Shown here piece by piece: positions 1-7,976 of a stretch of 64,000 bases of DNA. The position numbers and the translations under genes were made by a program. A model generated the notes under the pieces. It did no database searches, was not told where the DNA came from, and worked only from the letters and a program-made list of their open reading frames with translations. The stretch is from Neobacillus notoginsengisoli (GTDB taxonomy: Bacteria > Bacillota > Bacilli > Bacillales > Cytobacillaceae): positions 248,001 through 312,000 of the forward strand of contig NZ_QWEG01000002.1 of the NCBI RefSeq assembly GCF_003515685.1. The letters run 5' to 3'. The first letter of the stretch is position 1; each line of letters starts with the position of its first letter.

Positions 1-2
1 CC

Positions 3-2366
3 AAGGAGCAAATCGCTAATGGTGAATACCGGCTCCGCCTGGACGGTAGCGGAGGGCCATTCGCCGATAATCCAGGTCCTGTTTATCAAAATGCCGTCGC
101 CCAAGGAATTGACCAATTTGCCTATTATTTTCGCGTCGTTGCTTATTACGATGATTTTACGGTTATCTCCGAACCGGTAAAAGCATATATTCCGGACCAG
201 ACCGCTCCTTCAGCCCCTAAAAACATCCGAGTCAATGAGCTGCACAGCAACTTCACGATTTCGTGGGACCCATCTGTGGATGACCGGGCCGGGATTAAAA
301 ACTATCAGGTGTTCGTGAGGGATGTAAATACGAGGCTTGTATTGGCGAAGACAACGGACGAAACCCAGATTACCTTGAATGAAAATGTTCTTACTCTTGG
401 CCAACGTTATGAAATAGTTGTGAGAGCTTACGACAAGTCAGGCTGGGAAGAGAATTTTGCTGATTCGGAGGCTGTGATAGCTCAACCAAGAAGACTAAGG
501 GATGCGATCGTAAGTGGTTATTCAATGCCAGTATGGCCAGTTGAGGCAACGGGGTGGCTCAATTTACGGCTTCTGGCAAAAAATGAAGGGACAGAAGAAT
601 GGTCTGCCGCCAACGGCTATGAAATCCGTGTTGAAGGTTTACCTTACAGTTATAGGCTAAACCCTGACGAAGTAGTTAAATCCGGTGAAGTTGGAGACTT
701 CAGTTTTACGATTAAGGATGAAAAGCCGCTTGGCAAAATTCCTATTAAATACGGAATCTATCATCCTGAAACGGGATGGGTCGGGCGTCCTGTAGAGGGT
801 ACGATTACGGTCGAGGATCGGACCGCTCCGACAATCAACCTGGAAGCACCTTCAAGGTATGACATATTGAAAGGCGATGTTTCCTTTAAAGGAACGATAA
901 GCGACGTTCAGCTTAAAAGCTACTCCATTTTGTATGGGAAAGGTGAATCCCCTGCTGATTGGGAGACGATTAAAACCGTTTCTGACGGAAGCGGCATTAT
1001 AAATACGACCTGGAATACGAGGGGCATCCCTTATGGTTTATATACACTGAGAATTTTTACAGAAGACACATCCGGAAATTCGAGTGTTTTTGATATAGTT
1101 GTCACTCTTAATACTCCGCCGATGCCGCCAAGCTTTTTTGGCGAGGTGACCGATTTTGCAAAAGTTATAACGGGAAAAGCCGAGCCGCGATCGACAGTGA
1201 AAGTGTCAACAAAGGGCGGCGTCCTACTTGGCAGCGCACAAACTGGAGATGACGGTACTTTCATGATCCAGTTACCCGCGGCCCAGCCGGCTGGCACGGT
1301 TCTGGAAATCACAACAACCGATTTGGTTGGAAATATGAGCCGCCCGATTTACGTAACAGTCATCGATAAAACACCGCCTGCTGCGCCAAAGGTGACCACA
1401 GTTACCGATCGCTCCATCACAATCACAGGTACAGCCGAAAAAGGTGCGTACGTTGAAATTGTAAAAGGTACATCCCGTGTCGCTGAAGGATATGTAAAAG
1501 AGGATGGAACCTTTTCCATTACACTTTTGCAAAAACAGCCCGCTGGCACAGTACTGACCGTAACCGCAACGGATCAGGCCAATAATAAAAGTATGCCTGC
1601 AAGGGTGACGGTCCTTGACAAAACGCCGCCGCCCGCACCGAAAGTGAATAGCGTGGCAGACAACTCGACAGCCGTCACTGGAACTGCCGAAAAGGGAGCG
1701 ACAATAAAGGTGACGAGAGGAACCACCGTTCTCGGCACGGCAGCCGTACGGACGGATGGAACTTATTCCGTGTCTATTCCAAAGCAAGCTGTGGGTACGA
1801 TTCTTAAAGTAACCGCTACAGACAAGGCTTTAAATGTGAGCGCGGCAGCAAGCATGACAGTCATAGACAAAACACCGCCGCCCGCACCGAGAATCAACCC
1901 GGTTGCCAATACAAGTACGGCCATTTCAGGAACCGCTGAAAAATATGCGGTCGTTCGGATTTTTAAAGGTTCGACGGTCATTGCTTCCACAAGCGCGAAA
2001 GCCGACGGGAAATATTCCGTCGCCATCCCGAAGCAGGCAGCAGGGACGATTCTCTACGTCACAGCCACCGACAAAGCAAAAAATGTCAGCGTGAAGGCGA
2101 AAACGACTGTAATCGATAAAATTGCCCCGGCAATCCCGACAGTCAATGCCGTCTATTCCACTCACACAACCGTAAAAGGAAAAGCAGAAAAATCCTCTTA
2201 CATTACCGTCAAAAGTGGAAAAACAATCATCGGCACCGCCCAAACCGATACCAAAGGCAACTACACCGTCAAAATAAAACGCCAAAAAAGAGGCACCACC
2301 CTCACCATCACAGCCAAAGACAAAGCCGGCAACACAAGCCAACCAAGGACAGTTAAAGTAAAGTGA
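3..2366 (+). CDS. Large surface/secreted protein with FN3 and tandem Ig-like repeats (5' end missing)
   Basis: The reading frame is already open at the left edge, so the N-terminus lies outside the window; the first internal ATG (276) is not a credible start because the same frame codes upstream for fibronectin-III-like sequence. A second region follows, and then from about position 1110 there are about five Ig-like modules of about 85-90 residues, each starting near DKTPPPAP and containing a GTAEKG-type turn and a TATDKA-type strand, as in bacterial Ig-like (Big_6/OpnA-like) domains of cell-surface adhesins and wall enzymes. No sorting motif or C-terminal membrane segment is present; the protein ends in basic residues. 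The catalytic or binding function would lie in the missing N-terminal part. The stop codon TGA is formed by the terminal GTGA of the adjoining REP element. Confidence 0.85.
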   Translation, partial: KEQIANGEYRLRLDGSGGPFADNPGPVYQNAVAQGIDQFAYYFRVVAYYDDFTVISEPVKAYIPDQTAPSAPKNIRVNELHSNFTISWDPSVDDRAGIKNYQVFVRDVNTRLVLAKTTDETQITLNENVLTLGQRYEIVVRAYDKSGWEENFADSEAVIAQPRRLRDAIVSGYSMPVWPVEATGWLNLRLLAKNEGTEEWSAANGYEIRVEGLPYSYRLNPDEVVKSGEVGDFSFTIKDEKPLGKIPIKYGIYHPETGWVGRPVEGTITVEDRTAPTINLEAPSRYDILKGDVSFKGTISDVQLKSYSILYGKGESPADWETIKTVSDGSGIINTTWNTRGIPYGLYTLRIFTEDTSGNSSVFDIVVTLNTPPMPPSFFGEVTDFAKVITGKAEPRSTVKVSTKGGVLLGSAQTGDDGTFMIQLPAAQPAGTVLEITTTDLVGNMSRPIYVTVIDKTPPAAPKVTTVTDRSITITGTAEKGAYVEIVKGTSRVAEGYVKEDGTFSITLLQKQPAGTVLTVTATDQANNKSMPARVTVLDKTPPPAPKVNSVADNSTAVTGTAEKGATIKVTRGTTVLGTAAVRTDGTYSVSIPKQAVGTILKVTATDKALNVSAAASMTVIDKTPPPAPRINPVANTSTAISGTAEKYAVVRIFKGSTVIASTSAKADGKYSVAIPKQAAGTILYVTATDKAKNVSVKAKTTVIDKIAPAIPTVNAVYSTHTTVKGKAEKSSYITVKSGKTIIGTAQTDTKGNYTVKIKRQKRGTTLTITAKDKAGNTSQPRTVKVK

Positions 2367-2451
2367 GGCAGGGGACGGTTCCAGCGCTTCATTCGGGTGT
2401 CGAATGAAGCAGCGGAACCGTCCCTTTGCTTCTTTCGCATCTCGAAAGAAC
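2363..2451. repeat. REP cluster 1: inverted pair (REPIN) plus third half
   Basis: The left half begins GTGAGGCAGGGGACGGTTCC and is followed after a short loop by its inverted partner (GGAACCGTCCC), then by a degenerate third arm (CTTTCGC...CGAAAG). It overlaps the stop codon of the surface-protein gene. Confidence 0.9.
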
Positions 2452-2468
2452 TGGGTTCGTTACTTCTT

Positions 2469-3203
2469 TTATGACAATAGCGGAATCCGGGTTTTGTATT
2501 TTTCTACTTGTTTTTTGTTGTGGTCGTCCCCGCCGTCAATGTTGCCGCTGAGGAAGATTGGCGGTTCGAAGCCTTTGTCTGCCATAAGAGTGATGGCTTT
2601 GGCAAAGGTGGCATTTAGGATGGCGCTTCCGACCACGGTTGTTGTAGCGGCGAATGGGACTTTGACGTTACTGCTGGATAGGCCCGCATCCCCTGCCACA
2701 ATGTGATTATCAAGGACAAGGTCAACAAACTGGTGAAGATGCTTTCCACTAGAGTGGCGGGATGGCTGGCTTTTTGCCGTGGCTAACGATATGAGGGCAA
2801 TTGTAAAAGCCCCCTTCTCCCTCGCTTTCACCGCAAACTCAATCGGAACCGAATTACGTCCGGAATTAGAGATGATGAAAACCACATCTCCCGGGCGAAT
2901 GTCCTGCTCCTTTACTATTTTGCTGGCATAATCGGAAACTCTTTCAAGTTCGGAAGACCTGAACGCGCCTTCGTGCAACATTAGGGGTTCCACGAAAATG
3001 GGCTTAACCGGGACTAGGCCTCCTGCACGATAAAACACTTCTTCGGCCAGCATGTGCGAATGCCCCGTGCCGAACAATTGGATAATTCCTCCGCCCATTA
3101 TAGCCTCTGCAATTCTCTCCGCCGCTTCCTCCATAACCGCCTCCTCGGACGCCAGCACATCCTGAAAAATCTCCCCCACCTTTTTAAAATATTGGTTGAT
3201 CAT
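2469..3203 (-). CDS. SIS-domain protein (UPF0309 type), putative phosphosugar-binding
   Basis: This 244-residue protein belongs to the SIS (sugar isomerase) fold family, in the small stand-alone group annotated UPF0309. The glycine-rich FGTGHSHM segment (about residues 40-50) and the IISNSGRNSVPIE segment (about 105-120) are typical SIS phosphosugar-binding loops. The start at 3203 is chosen because AGGAGGGG lies just upstream; the longer open frame to 3377 runs through a REP element and is not coding. It probably binds or isomerises an amino-sugar phosphate in the cytoplasm, but the substrate is unknown. The gene stands alone between REP clusters, with an M28 peptidase upstream on the same strand but separated by a terminator. 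Confidence 0.85.
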   Translation of the reverse strand: MINQYFKKVGEIFQDVLASEEAVMEEAAERIAEAIMGGGIIQLFGTGHSHMLAEEVFYRAGGLVPVKPIFVEPLMLHEGAFRSSELERVSDYASKIVKEQDIRPGDVVFIISNSGRNSVPIEFAVKAREKGAFTIALISLATAKSQPSRHSSGKHLHQFVDLVLDNHIVAGDAGLSSSNVKVPFAATTTVVGSAILNATFAKAITLMADKGFEPPIFLSGNIDGGDDHNKKQVEKYKTRIPLLS

Positions 3204-3249
3204 GAGACCCCTCCTATCGTTTTCCATCTTATATCCAAATATATCACAA

Positions 3250-3317
3250 GTGATGCACGGGGACGGTTCCAGCGCTTCTTTCGGGTGTCGAATGAAGCAG
3301 CGGAACCGTCCCCGTGC
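3250..3317. repeat. REP cluster 2: inverted pair (REPIN)
   Basis: It consists of GTGATGCACGGGGACGG, a CGGGTGTCG loop and the inverted arm ending CCGTCCCCGTGC. It lies upstream of the SIS gene, in the SIS/M28 intergenic region. Confidence 0.9.
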
Positions 3318-3324
3318 TCGCAAA

Positions 3325-3360
3325 CAAAAAGAAACCCCAATAAATTCAGGGTTTCTTTTC
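3325..3360 (-). terminator. Rho-independent terminator after the M28 peptidase gene
   Basis: On the minus strand AAGAAACCC pairs with GGGTTTCTT across an 11-nt loop and is followed by a T run. It lies about 80 bp past the peptidase stop codon. Confidence 0.8.
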
Positions 3361-3439
3361 GAAGTATGAAGAATCATCCAATCACCACCAATATGGTCCC
3401 GAGCTGTGCCTGACTCTAAGTGGTTATGCGACCTGTTTT

Positions 3440-4843
3440 TTATGCTCCTGGTGGGCGGTTTTCGAAGTCATAGTCGACTGGTTTTGGGGCTACTCTTGAA
3501 TGTATTAATGATGGTGTGTCTGGTCGGGCGATTTGGTAGACAGATGCGCCAACGATTTCAGCGGTTTCTTGGAGTTTGTTTTTATCAATTTTGTCAATGG
3601 TGTCTGCTGGGGTGTGATACCACTTCTCAAGCGGCGAGTGAATAAACAATGCGGCTGGAATGCCGAGTTCATGGAACGGCTGATGGTCACTACGCCCCAA
3701 CTGACCGTAGGGGACAACTTCACCCAAAGCTGTTCTTGCTCCTGCTGCTGAGGCCAGGTCGGTGACCAAGTTCTTTTTGCCATCGATTGTATACATGATT
3801 AATCCGTTAGCCTTGTTGTTGCCGCCGGCATCCTTGCTGCCGATCATATCCATTTGGAAGTGGGCGACCATACGATCTGCTTCCTCAGAGCTTAATGTGC
3901 CTGCATAATGATACGAGCCTAATAGCCCCAGTTCCTCCGAACCGAATGTTACGAAACGAAGTTCTGTATCAATTGGCATATTAGCCATCACTCTTGCAAG
4001 CTCCAGCACGGCTGACACCCCAGAGGCATCATCGTTGGCACCCGGACCGTTTGCAACCGAATCATGGTGGGCGCCAATCATAACAATTTGGCCGGTATCC
4101 TTGTTTTTATGCGGCTTCATTTTGGCGATAACGTTATAGGAGGTTTTCTCTTCAAGACCTGAACCTGTTACTTTAATGTGGGCTGTTAGTGGCCCATTTT
4201 TCAGTTGCTCCACTAGCGATAAACCTTGAGCTCTCGTGATTGAAACCGCGGGAATATTTTGTCCGTAAGCAGCTTGGCCAAATGCGTTCGAGGTTCCGCT
4301 ATTGTTGTACATAATAACGCCAACGGCCCCCTTATCAAAAACATTCTGGATTTTTTCAACAAATGTAATGTCACCGCGTTCAATTAGGGCGATTTTCCCT
4401 TTTACGGCATCCGGCACTGTACCTTTCTGTGCTAGACCAACATTAATGACTTCCGCCGTTGCCTCACCACTGTAGGAGCCTGACATGACATAAGGCCTTA
4501 AATTTTGTCCGCCAATTTCCAATAATCCACTCGCATTGTTTCTGATTACACTGTAGATTGGAAAAGGCTGCACCTCAGTCTCATAGCCATATTGCTTAAA
4601 ATGGCTCTCTATGTACCGAACACCCCTTACCTCTCCTTCCGTTCCGGCCTGACGAGGCACCTCGGATAAATAGGCAATATGGTTGTACATGTTGTCAGCA
4701 CTTATTTTCTTGATTATCTTGTTGTCAAACGCCGATGCTGCATTTTGATTTGGTGCACCTCCGTTCCCCTGTGCGGATACTCCTCCGGTGCTCAAAACTA
4801 ATCCTGCGGCCAACAGTACAGCCATTGTCCACTTCCGGCCCAT
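3440..4843 (-). CDS. Secreted M28-family aminopeptidase with PA domain (YwaD-like)
   Basis: This 467-residue protein has a Sec signal peptide (positive MGRKW, hydrophobic core, cleavage near VSAQG). A protease-associated (PA) domain spans roughly residues 110-230, followed by an M28 zinc peptidase domain. Visible zinc-ligand and catalytic motifs are GAHHDSV, GANDDASG, GSEELG, MDMIG and YHTPADT, so both metal sites look intact. The closest characterised relative by architecture is the B. subtilis double-zinc aminopeptidase YwaD, which releases N-terminal amino acids from extracellular peptides. The start is supported by GAAGGGGG upstream. The gene is monocistronic. Confidence 0.92.
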   Translation of the reverse strand: MGRKWTMAVLLAAGLVLSTGGVSAQGNGGAPNQNAASAFDNKIIKKISADNMYNHIAYLSEVPRQAGTEGEVRGVRYIESHFKQYGYETEVQPFPIYSVIRNNASGLLEIGGQNLRPYVMSGSYSGEATAEVINVGLAQKGTVPDAVKGKIALIERGDITFVEKIQNVFDKGAVGVIMYNNSGTSNAFGQAAYGQNIPAVSITRAQGLSLVEQLKNGPLTAHIKVTGSGLEEKTSYNVIAKMKPHKNKDTGQIVMIGAHHDSVANGPGANDDASGVSAVLELARVMANMPIDTELRFVTFGSEELGLLGSYHYAGTLSSEEADRMVAHFQMDMIGSKDAGGNNKANGLIMYTIDGKKNLVTDLASAAGARTALGEVVPYGQLGRSDHQPFHELGIPAALFIHSPLEKWYHTPADTIDKIDKNKLQETAEIVGASVYQIARPDTPSLIHSRVAPKPVDYDFENRPPGA

Positions 4844-5041
4844 GTTATTCCCCCTTCAAAAATAGTAGGCATTTCTAGTAAATTATCACTTAGTTAGAAA
4901 ATTTAGTAAACTTCAATAGAGTGACAGACTTCTACTGGATATGAGTTTTCATAGGACTACCTTCCTATAAGAATGTGAATTATATGTTTAACCATGTTAA
5001 TAAACAAGGAAATAGTGAAAATAAACAGGATATAATACCTA

Positions 5042-5155
5042 GTGAGGCACAGGGACGGTTCCAGCGCTTCCTTCGGGTGCCGAATGAAGCAGTAGAACCG
5101 TCCCCGTGCTTCTTTCGAGAGTCGAATGATGCAGCGGAACCGTCCCCTGCTTCAC
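5042..5155. repeat. REP cluster 3: three half-units
   Basis: A forward half beginning GTGAGGCACAGGGACGG is followed by two successive reverse halves (GTAGAACCGTCCCCGTGC and GCGGAACCGTCCCCTGC) ending CTTCAC. It lies between the M28 gene and the proC promoter. Confidence 0.9.
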
Positions 5156-5182
5156 AGTGCTTCAAAAACTTTTCTCTTCCTC

Positions 5183-5212
5183 TTGACAGACAACCCTCCC
5201 CTACAGCATAAT
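5183..5212 (+). promoter_or_regulatory. Sigma-A promoter for the T-box/proC transcript
   Basis: TTGACA at 5183-5188 and CATAAT at 5207-5212 are separated by 18 bp. Transcription would start near 5219 and give a leader of about 375 nt, which includes the T-box. Confidence 0.7.
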
Positions 5213-5269
5213 GACATTTAAAACCTTCAGAAAATTCTAACCTTAATCGAATTTTAGATGAACTAAATA

Positions 5270-5570
5270 TTGTAAAGCGTTGATCGGGGCCAGTAGATGG
5301 GATATGGCGAAAGAGAGTGGAGCTCAGCGGCTGAAAGGCTTCACCGCCCTCTTGAACATTGAACCTACCCCGGGAGCTGCCAGGCAAACCTGGACGCGTA
5401 TCCGGCGATATCGGAGTTGAGTGAGCTTTTTTGCAAAAAGGCGGCGTAGGCGTAGCGGACGTGTTTAAAATCCTGCTAGCTGCGTTGTCCGCTTATGCCA
5501 GCAAAAAAGCGAATAAAGGTGGTACCACGGAAGATTGGCCTTTCGTCCTTTGCGGATGAAGGGCCTTTTT
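5270..5570 (+). promoter_or_regulatory. T-box leader (candidate proline specifier) controlling proC
   Basis: The conserved T-box core is AAAGGTGGTACCACGG at 5515-5530, directly followed by an intrinsic terminator (GGCC...GGCC stem, 5537-5565, then TTTTT). Upstream lies a long structured stem I region with an AGTAGA element near its start. The candidate specifier triplet is CCT (5364-5366) in the context GAACCTACC, a proline codon that fits the downstream proC. The expected mechanism is that uncharged tRNA-Pro pairs with the specifier and the UGGN bulge, stabilises the antiterminator and lets transcription into proC continue. The core and terminator are clear; the specifier assignment is inferred. 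Confidence 0.88.
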
Positions 5571-5595
5571 GCATTCAAAAACAGGAGGGGTTACT

Positions 5596-6465
5596 GTGAG
5601 GAAACTTTCAATTGTCGGTGCGGGATCGATGGCGGAAGCGCTGATTTCGGGGATCATTGCAAACGGCCTTATCAATAAACAGAACATCTGGGTGACGAAT
5701 AGAAGTGACCGGGAGCGGCTCTCCAGCCTGCAAAAGAAATACGGCATTTGCGCGACGTACGACAAAGCAGAGCTTTTCCGGGATGCGGACGCAGTCATTT
5801 TGGCTATGAAGCCGAAAGATGCGGTTGCGGGACTGGCGAAAATTTTACCATACTTGCCTAAAAACACGCTCGTCATTTCTGTCCTGGCGGGGCTCGCCAT
5901 CACGAGCATCGAAAAGATGGCCGGCCGGGAACTTGCGGTTGTCCGGGCAATGCCGAACACATCGGCGGCCATCGGCAAATCCGCCACAGGCCTCGCTTTT
6001 AATTCGCATGTCACTGATGAGCAAGCCCTTTTGGCAAAAAAGCTCTTTGAAACAGTGGGGCTCGCTGCATTCGTCGAAGAAAGCCAGCTCGACGCGGTGA
6101 CCGGCCTGTCCGGCAGCGGACCTGCGTATATCTATTATCTTGTTGAAGCGATGGAAAACAGCGCCTCGGAAATCGGCCTGGAAAGCCATCTGGCAAAAGA
6201 ACTCATCATCCAAACACTGCTCGGCGCCGCTGAAATGCTGCGGACATCCGACAAACCATCCCGCCAGCTCCGCCACGAAGTCACAAGCCCAGGCGGCACA
6301 ACCGAAGCCGGCATCCGCATCCTCGAAAACCGCCAAGTCCAAGCCTCCCTCATCCACTGCATCAAAGAAGCCACCGCCCAATCCAAGCGGCTCGGCAGGA
6401 TGCTCAGTGAGGCAGGGGACGGTTCCAGTACCTCAGTCGTCGAACTGAGGGAGCGGAGTTCTTAG
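5596..6465 (+). CDS. proC: Pyrroline-5-carboxylate reductase (proline biosynthesis)
   Basis: The protein of 289 residues has an N-terminal NAD(P)-binding Rossmann motif (GAGSMAEALISG) and the ProC C-terminal signature region (LSGSGPAYIYYLVEAM, then EVTSPGGTTEAG). It reduces 1-pyrroline-5-carboxylate to L-proline in the cytosol. The start is the GTG at 5596, preceded by AGGAGGGG; an upstream TTG at 5569 lies in the terminator. Expression is expected to follow proline-tRNA charging through the T-box. The last 19 or so residues (after RLGRML) are encoded by REP element DNA, and the TAG stop abuts the next element, so the native C-terminus appears to have been replaced. Confidence 0.95.
   Translation: MRKLSIVGAGSMAEALISGIIANGLINKQNIWVTNRSDRERLSSLQKKYGICATYDKAELFRDADAVILAMKPKDAVAGLAKILPYLPKNTLVISVLAGLAITSIEKMAGRELAVVRAMPNTSAAIGKSATGLAFNSHVTDEQALLAKKLFETVGLAAFVEESQLDAVTGLSGSGPAYIYYLVEAMENSASEIGLESHLAKELIIQTLLGAAEMLRTSDKPSRQLRHEVTSPGGTTEAGIRILENRQVQASLIHCIKEATAQSKRLGRMLSEAGDGSSTSVVELRERSS
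6407..6436 (+). repeat. REP half-unit inside the 3' end of proC
   Basis: GTGAGGCAGGGGACGGTTCC lies in frame within proC and encodes part of its C-terminal tail. It is followed by a CCTCAGT/ACTGAGG inverted repeat. Confidence 0.85.
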
Positions 6466-6550
6466 TGAGGCAGGGGACGGTTCCAGCGCTTCATTCGGGT
6501 CCCGAATGAAGCAGCAGAACCGTCCCCGTGCTTCTTTCGGGAACCGAATA
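6465..6550. repeat. REP cluster 4: inverted pair next to the RAYT gene
   Basis: A forward half starts at the last G of the proC stop codon (TAG followed by TGAGG), then a loop and an inverted half with CCGTCCCCGTGC, then a degenerate CTTTCGGGAACCG arm. It lies 27 bp from the 3' end of the RAYT gene. Confidence 0.92.
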
Positions 6551-6576
6551 AACTCGGCGCAACTGCGTCCACTGTT

Positions 6577-7362
6577 TCATTTCACCCTGAATACGAGGTT
6601 CGGGGAGATGCCGATGATTCTGGCTGCTTGGCGTTGGGTGATGCCTTGGATGGTTTTGATTTTGCGAAGGATGTGGTCTCGTTGGGGTTTGGGGAGGCTT
6701 TTGATTTGGGGGATTTCGAGTTGTCCGATGAGTTTTTTGATTTCCTTGCTAGCCTCTTCATCTGGGATTTTCCTTCTCGTGCCGGTATCGTATTCCAGGA
6801 ATTCGTCATTGTTAGGTTGATCAGTGAAAGCTTTGAAGATTTTCAGCGCCGTTTCCGGGGAACCGGGAAGCAGACCGAGAATATAGTCGCCATCCAGCCA
6901 TTTCCTCATATAGTGCTCCGGGTCATAATACGCCCGGCAGCTGCTCCACTTCCATTCCTCGTTCCTGCGGACAAGTCCCGCCTTGACAGGGTTCTGGTGG
7001 ATATATCGGACGACCCGCAGCAGGCTTGCAACACTTTCAACATTTTCGCTTCTAAACCGATCCTGGAAAAGATGCCCGTTGGTGCCATACTTCCCATTGT
7101 AATACTGCGCATAGCTAATCCCTAGCCGCTTCATCGTCAGCGAAATCCCTTCCTCCCCCTCTTTTAAAAGCAAATGCACATGATTCCCCATCACACACCA
7201 CGCATACACATTAACCCCCGATTGCTCCTTGTATCTCCGTAAAATCCGCAAAAACTCAACCCGGTCAGCCTCATCGTGAAAAATCTCCTGCTTATTCGCA
7301 CCCCTGAACATCACATGATACATACCGCTTTTACTCCGAATTCTCGCGCCACGCGCCATCAT
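6577..7362 (-). CDS. REP-associated tyrosine transposase (RAYT), Y1/IS200-like
   Basis: This protein of 261 residues belongs to the Y1 transposase superfamily. It has the HUH metal-binding motif HVH (residues 61-63, within GNHVHLLL) and a signature segment RYIHQNPVKAG, whose tyrosine (about residue 120) is the likely nucleophile. The WKWSS...YY region that follows is typical of RAYTs. A C-terminal helix-turn-helix-like segment (TQRQAARIIGISPNLV) may bind the repeats. RAYTs are single-copy, domesticated relatives of IS200/IS605 TnpA that are thought to mobilise or maintain REP/REPIN sequences. REP copies lie immediately on both sides (6465-6550 and 7414-7444). The ATG at 7362 has GGAGGTG upstream; an ATG at 7359 is equally possible. 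Confidence 0.93.
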   Translation of the reverse strand: MMARGARIRSKSGMYHVMFRGANKQEIFHDEADRVEFLRILRRYKEQSGVNVYAWCVMGNHVHLLLKEGEEGISLTMKRLGISYAQYYNGKYGTNGHLFQDRFRSENVESVASLLRVVRYIHQNPVKAGLVRRNEEWKWSSCRAYYDPEHYMRKWLDGDYILGLLPGSPETALKIFKAFTDQPNNDEFLEYDTGTRRKIPDEEASKEIKKLIGQLEIPQIKSLPKPQRDHILRKIKTIQGITQRQAARIIGISPNLVFRVK

Positions 7363-7413
7363 CAAGCACCTCCAATAAGACAGGTTTCACTGCCTAAATT
7401 TATTTTTTCGGGA

Positions 7414-7444
7414 GTGAGGCATGGGGACGGTTCCAGTGCCTCAG
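7414..7444 (+). repeat. REP half-unit upstream of the RAYT gene
   Basis: A single half, GTGAGGCATGGGGACGGTTCC followed by AGTGCCTCA, lies about 50 bp upstream of the RAYT start. With the cluster at 6465 it brackets the transposase gene. Confidence 0.88.
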
Positions 7445-7581
7445 TCCTTTGGTATTTTGAAAGCATCGAAAAACTTAGTTTAATTGATAGGATTTGTGAT
7501 AAACAAAAAACTGGAGAAGTGGAAAATAACGTAGTATCTTTTGAAAGTGATAGAAATGAAGATGTAAGCAAAACATATTAA
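7445..7581 (+). pseudogene. Possible C-terminal remnant of an unidentified gene
   Basis: From the REP half to a TAA at 7579-7581 one forward frame reads a plausible hydrophilic, charged tail (ending RNEDVSKTY) with no start codon or ribosome site of its own. This fits the 3' stub of a gene cut by rearrangement at the REP, but no family could be assigned and it could be chance. Further short protein-like frames follow to about 7710 without a clear gene. Confidence 0.25.
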
Positions 7582-7750
7582 GGTGGTTGGCTAAAAACAG
7601 TGGAATTTCGATCCTGCTGAAACAGTGGAAGCATATTGCGAGGAGGCACCAAGAGGGCTACTTCAATCATAAACCAATCCGCCAAATTTTACATCTCTAT
7701 CAATAAATTCGGGTGAATAATTGCTATTTTTGTCACATTATAAATCTATA

Positions 7751-7802
7751 AAAGCCTCCTTCCAATGCCGCACCATTGGAAGCGTTTTGGAAGGAGGCCT
7801 TT
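7751..7802 (-). terminator. Long perfect stem-loop, likely terminator of the cyclase gene
   Basis: GCCTCCTTCCAA (7754-7765) pairs perfectly with TTGGAAGGAGGC (7787-7798). Read on the minus strand it is followed by TTTTAT, so it can terminate the cyclase transcript; in the other direction the T tract is poorer. TTCCAATG can instead pair with CATTGGAA inside the loop (7760-7767 with 7774-7781), so two exclusive folds exist. Confidence 0.6.
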
Positions 7803-7889
7803 ATTATCTTGATCATTTTACAAAACAACAGCCACGGAGAAAAGAAAACTCTTTTTTAAAAAATACAAATACGAAAGCCCCACACTTTT

Positions 7890-7976
7890 TCTTTCGCCCC
7901 TCGATTGAAGCAGTAGAACCGTCCCTCTGCTTCTTTCGCCTCCCGAATGAAGCAGTTGAACCGTCCCCTGCTTCAC
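7890..7976. repeat. REP cluster 5: two halves in the same orientation
   Basis: Two reverse-oriented halves (GTAGAACCGTCCCTCTGC and GTTGAACCGTCCCCTGC) end in CTTCAC. The terminal TCA is the complement of the stop codon TGA of the cyclase gene. Confidence 0.9.

Noticed and set aside
2404-3413. Short forward frames overlapping REP elements and the SIS gene
   Set aside because: They lie opposite a well-supported gene, lack ribosome sites and translate REP sequence.
4975-5387. Short frames across REP cluster 3 and the T-box leader
   Set aside because: They consist of translated REP and structured RNA leader sequence, with no ribosome site.
6577-7362. Intact IS200/IS605 insertion sequence
   Set aside because: No TnpB partner, and the protein carries RAYT-specific motifs with REP units rather than IS ends beside it.
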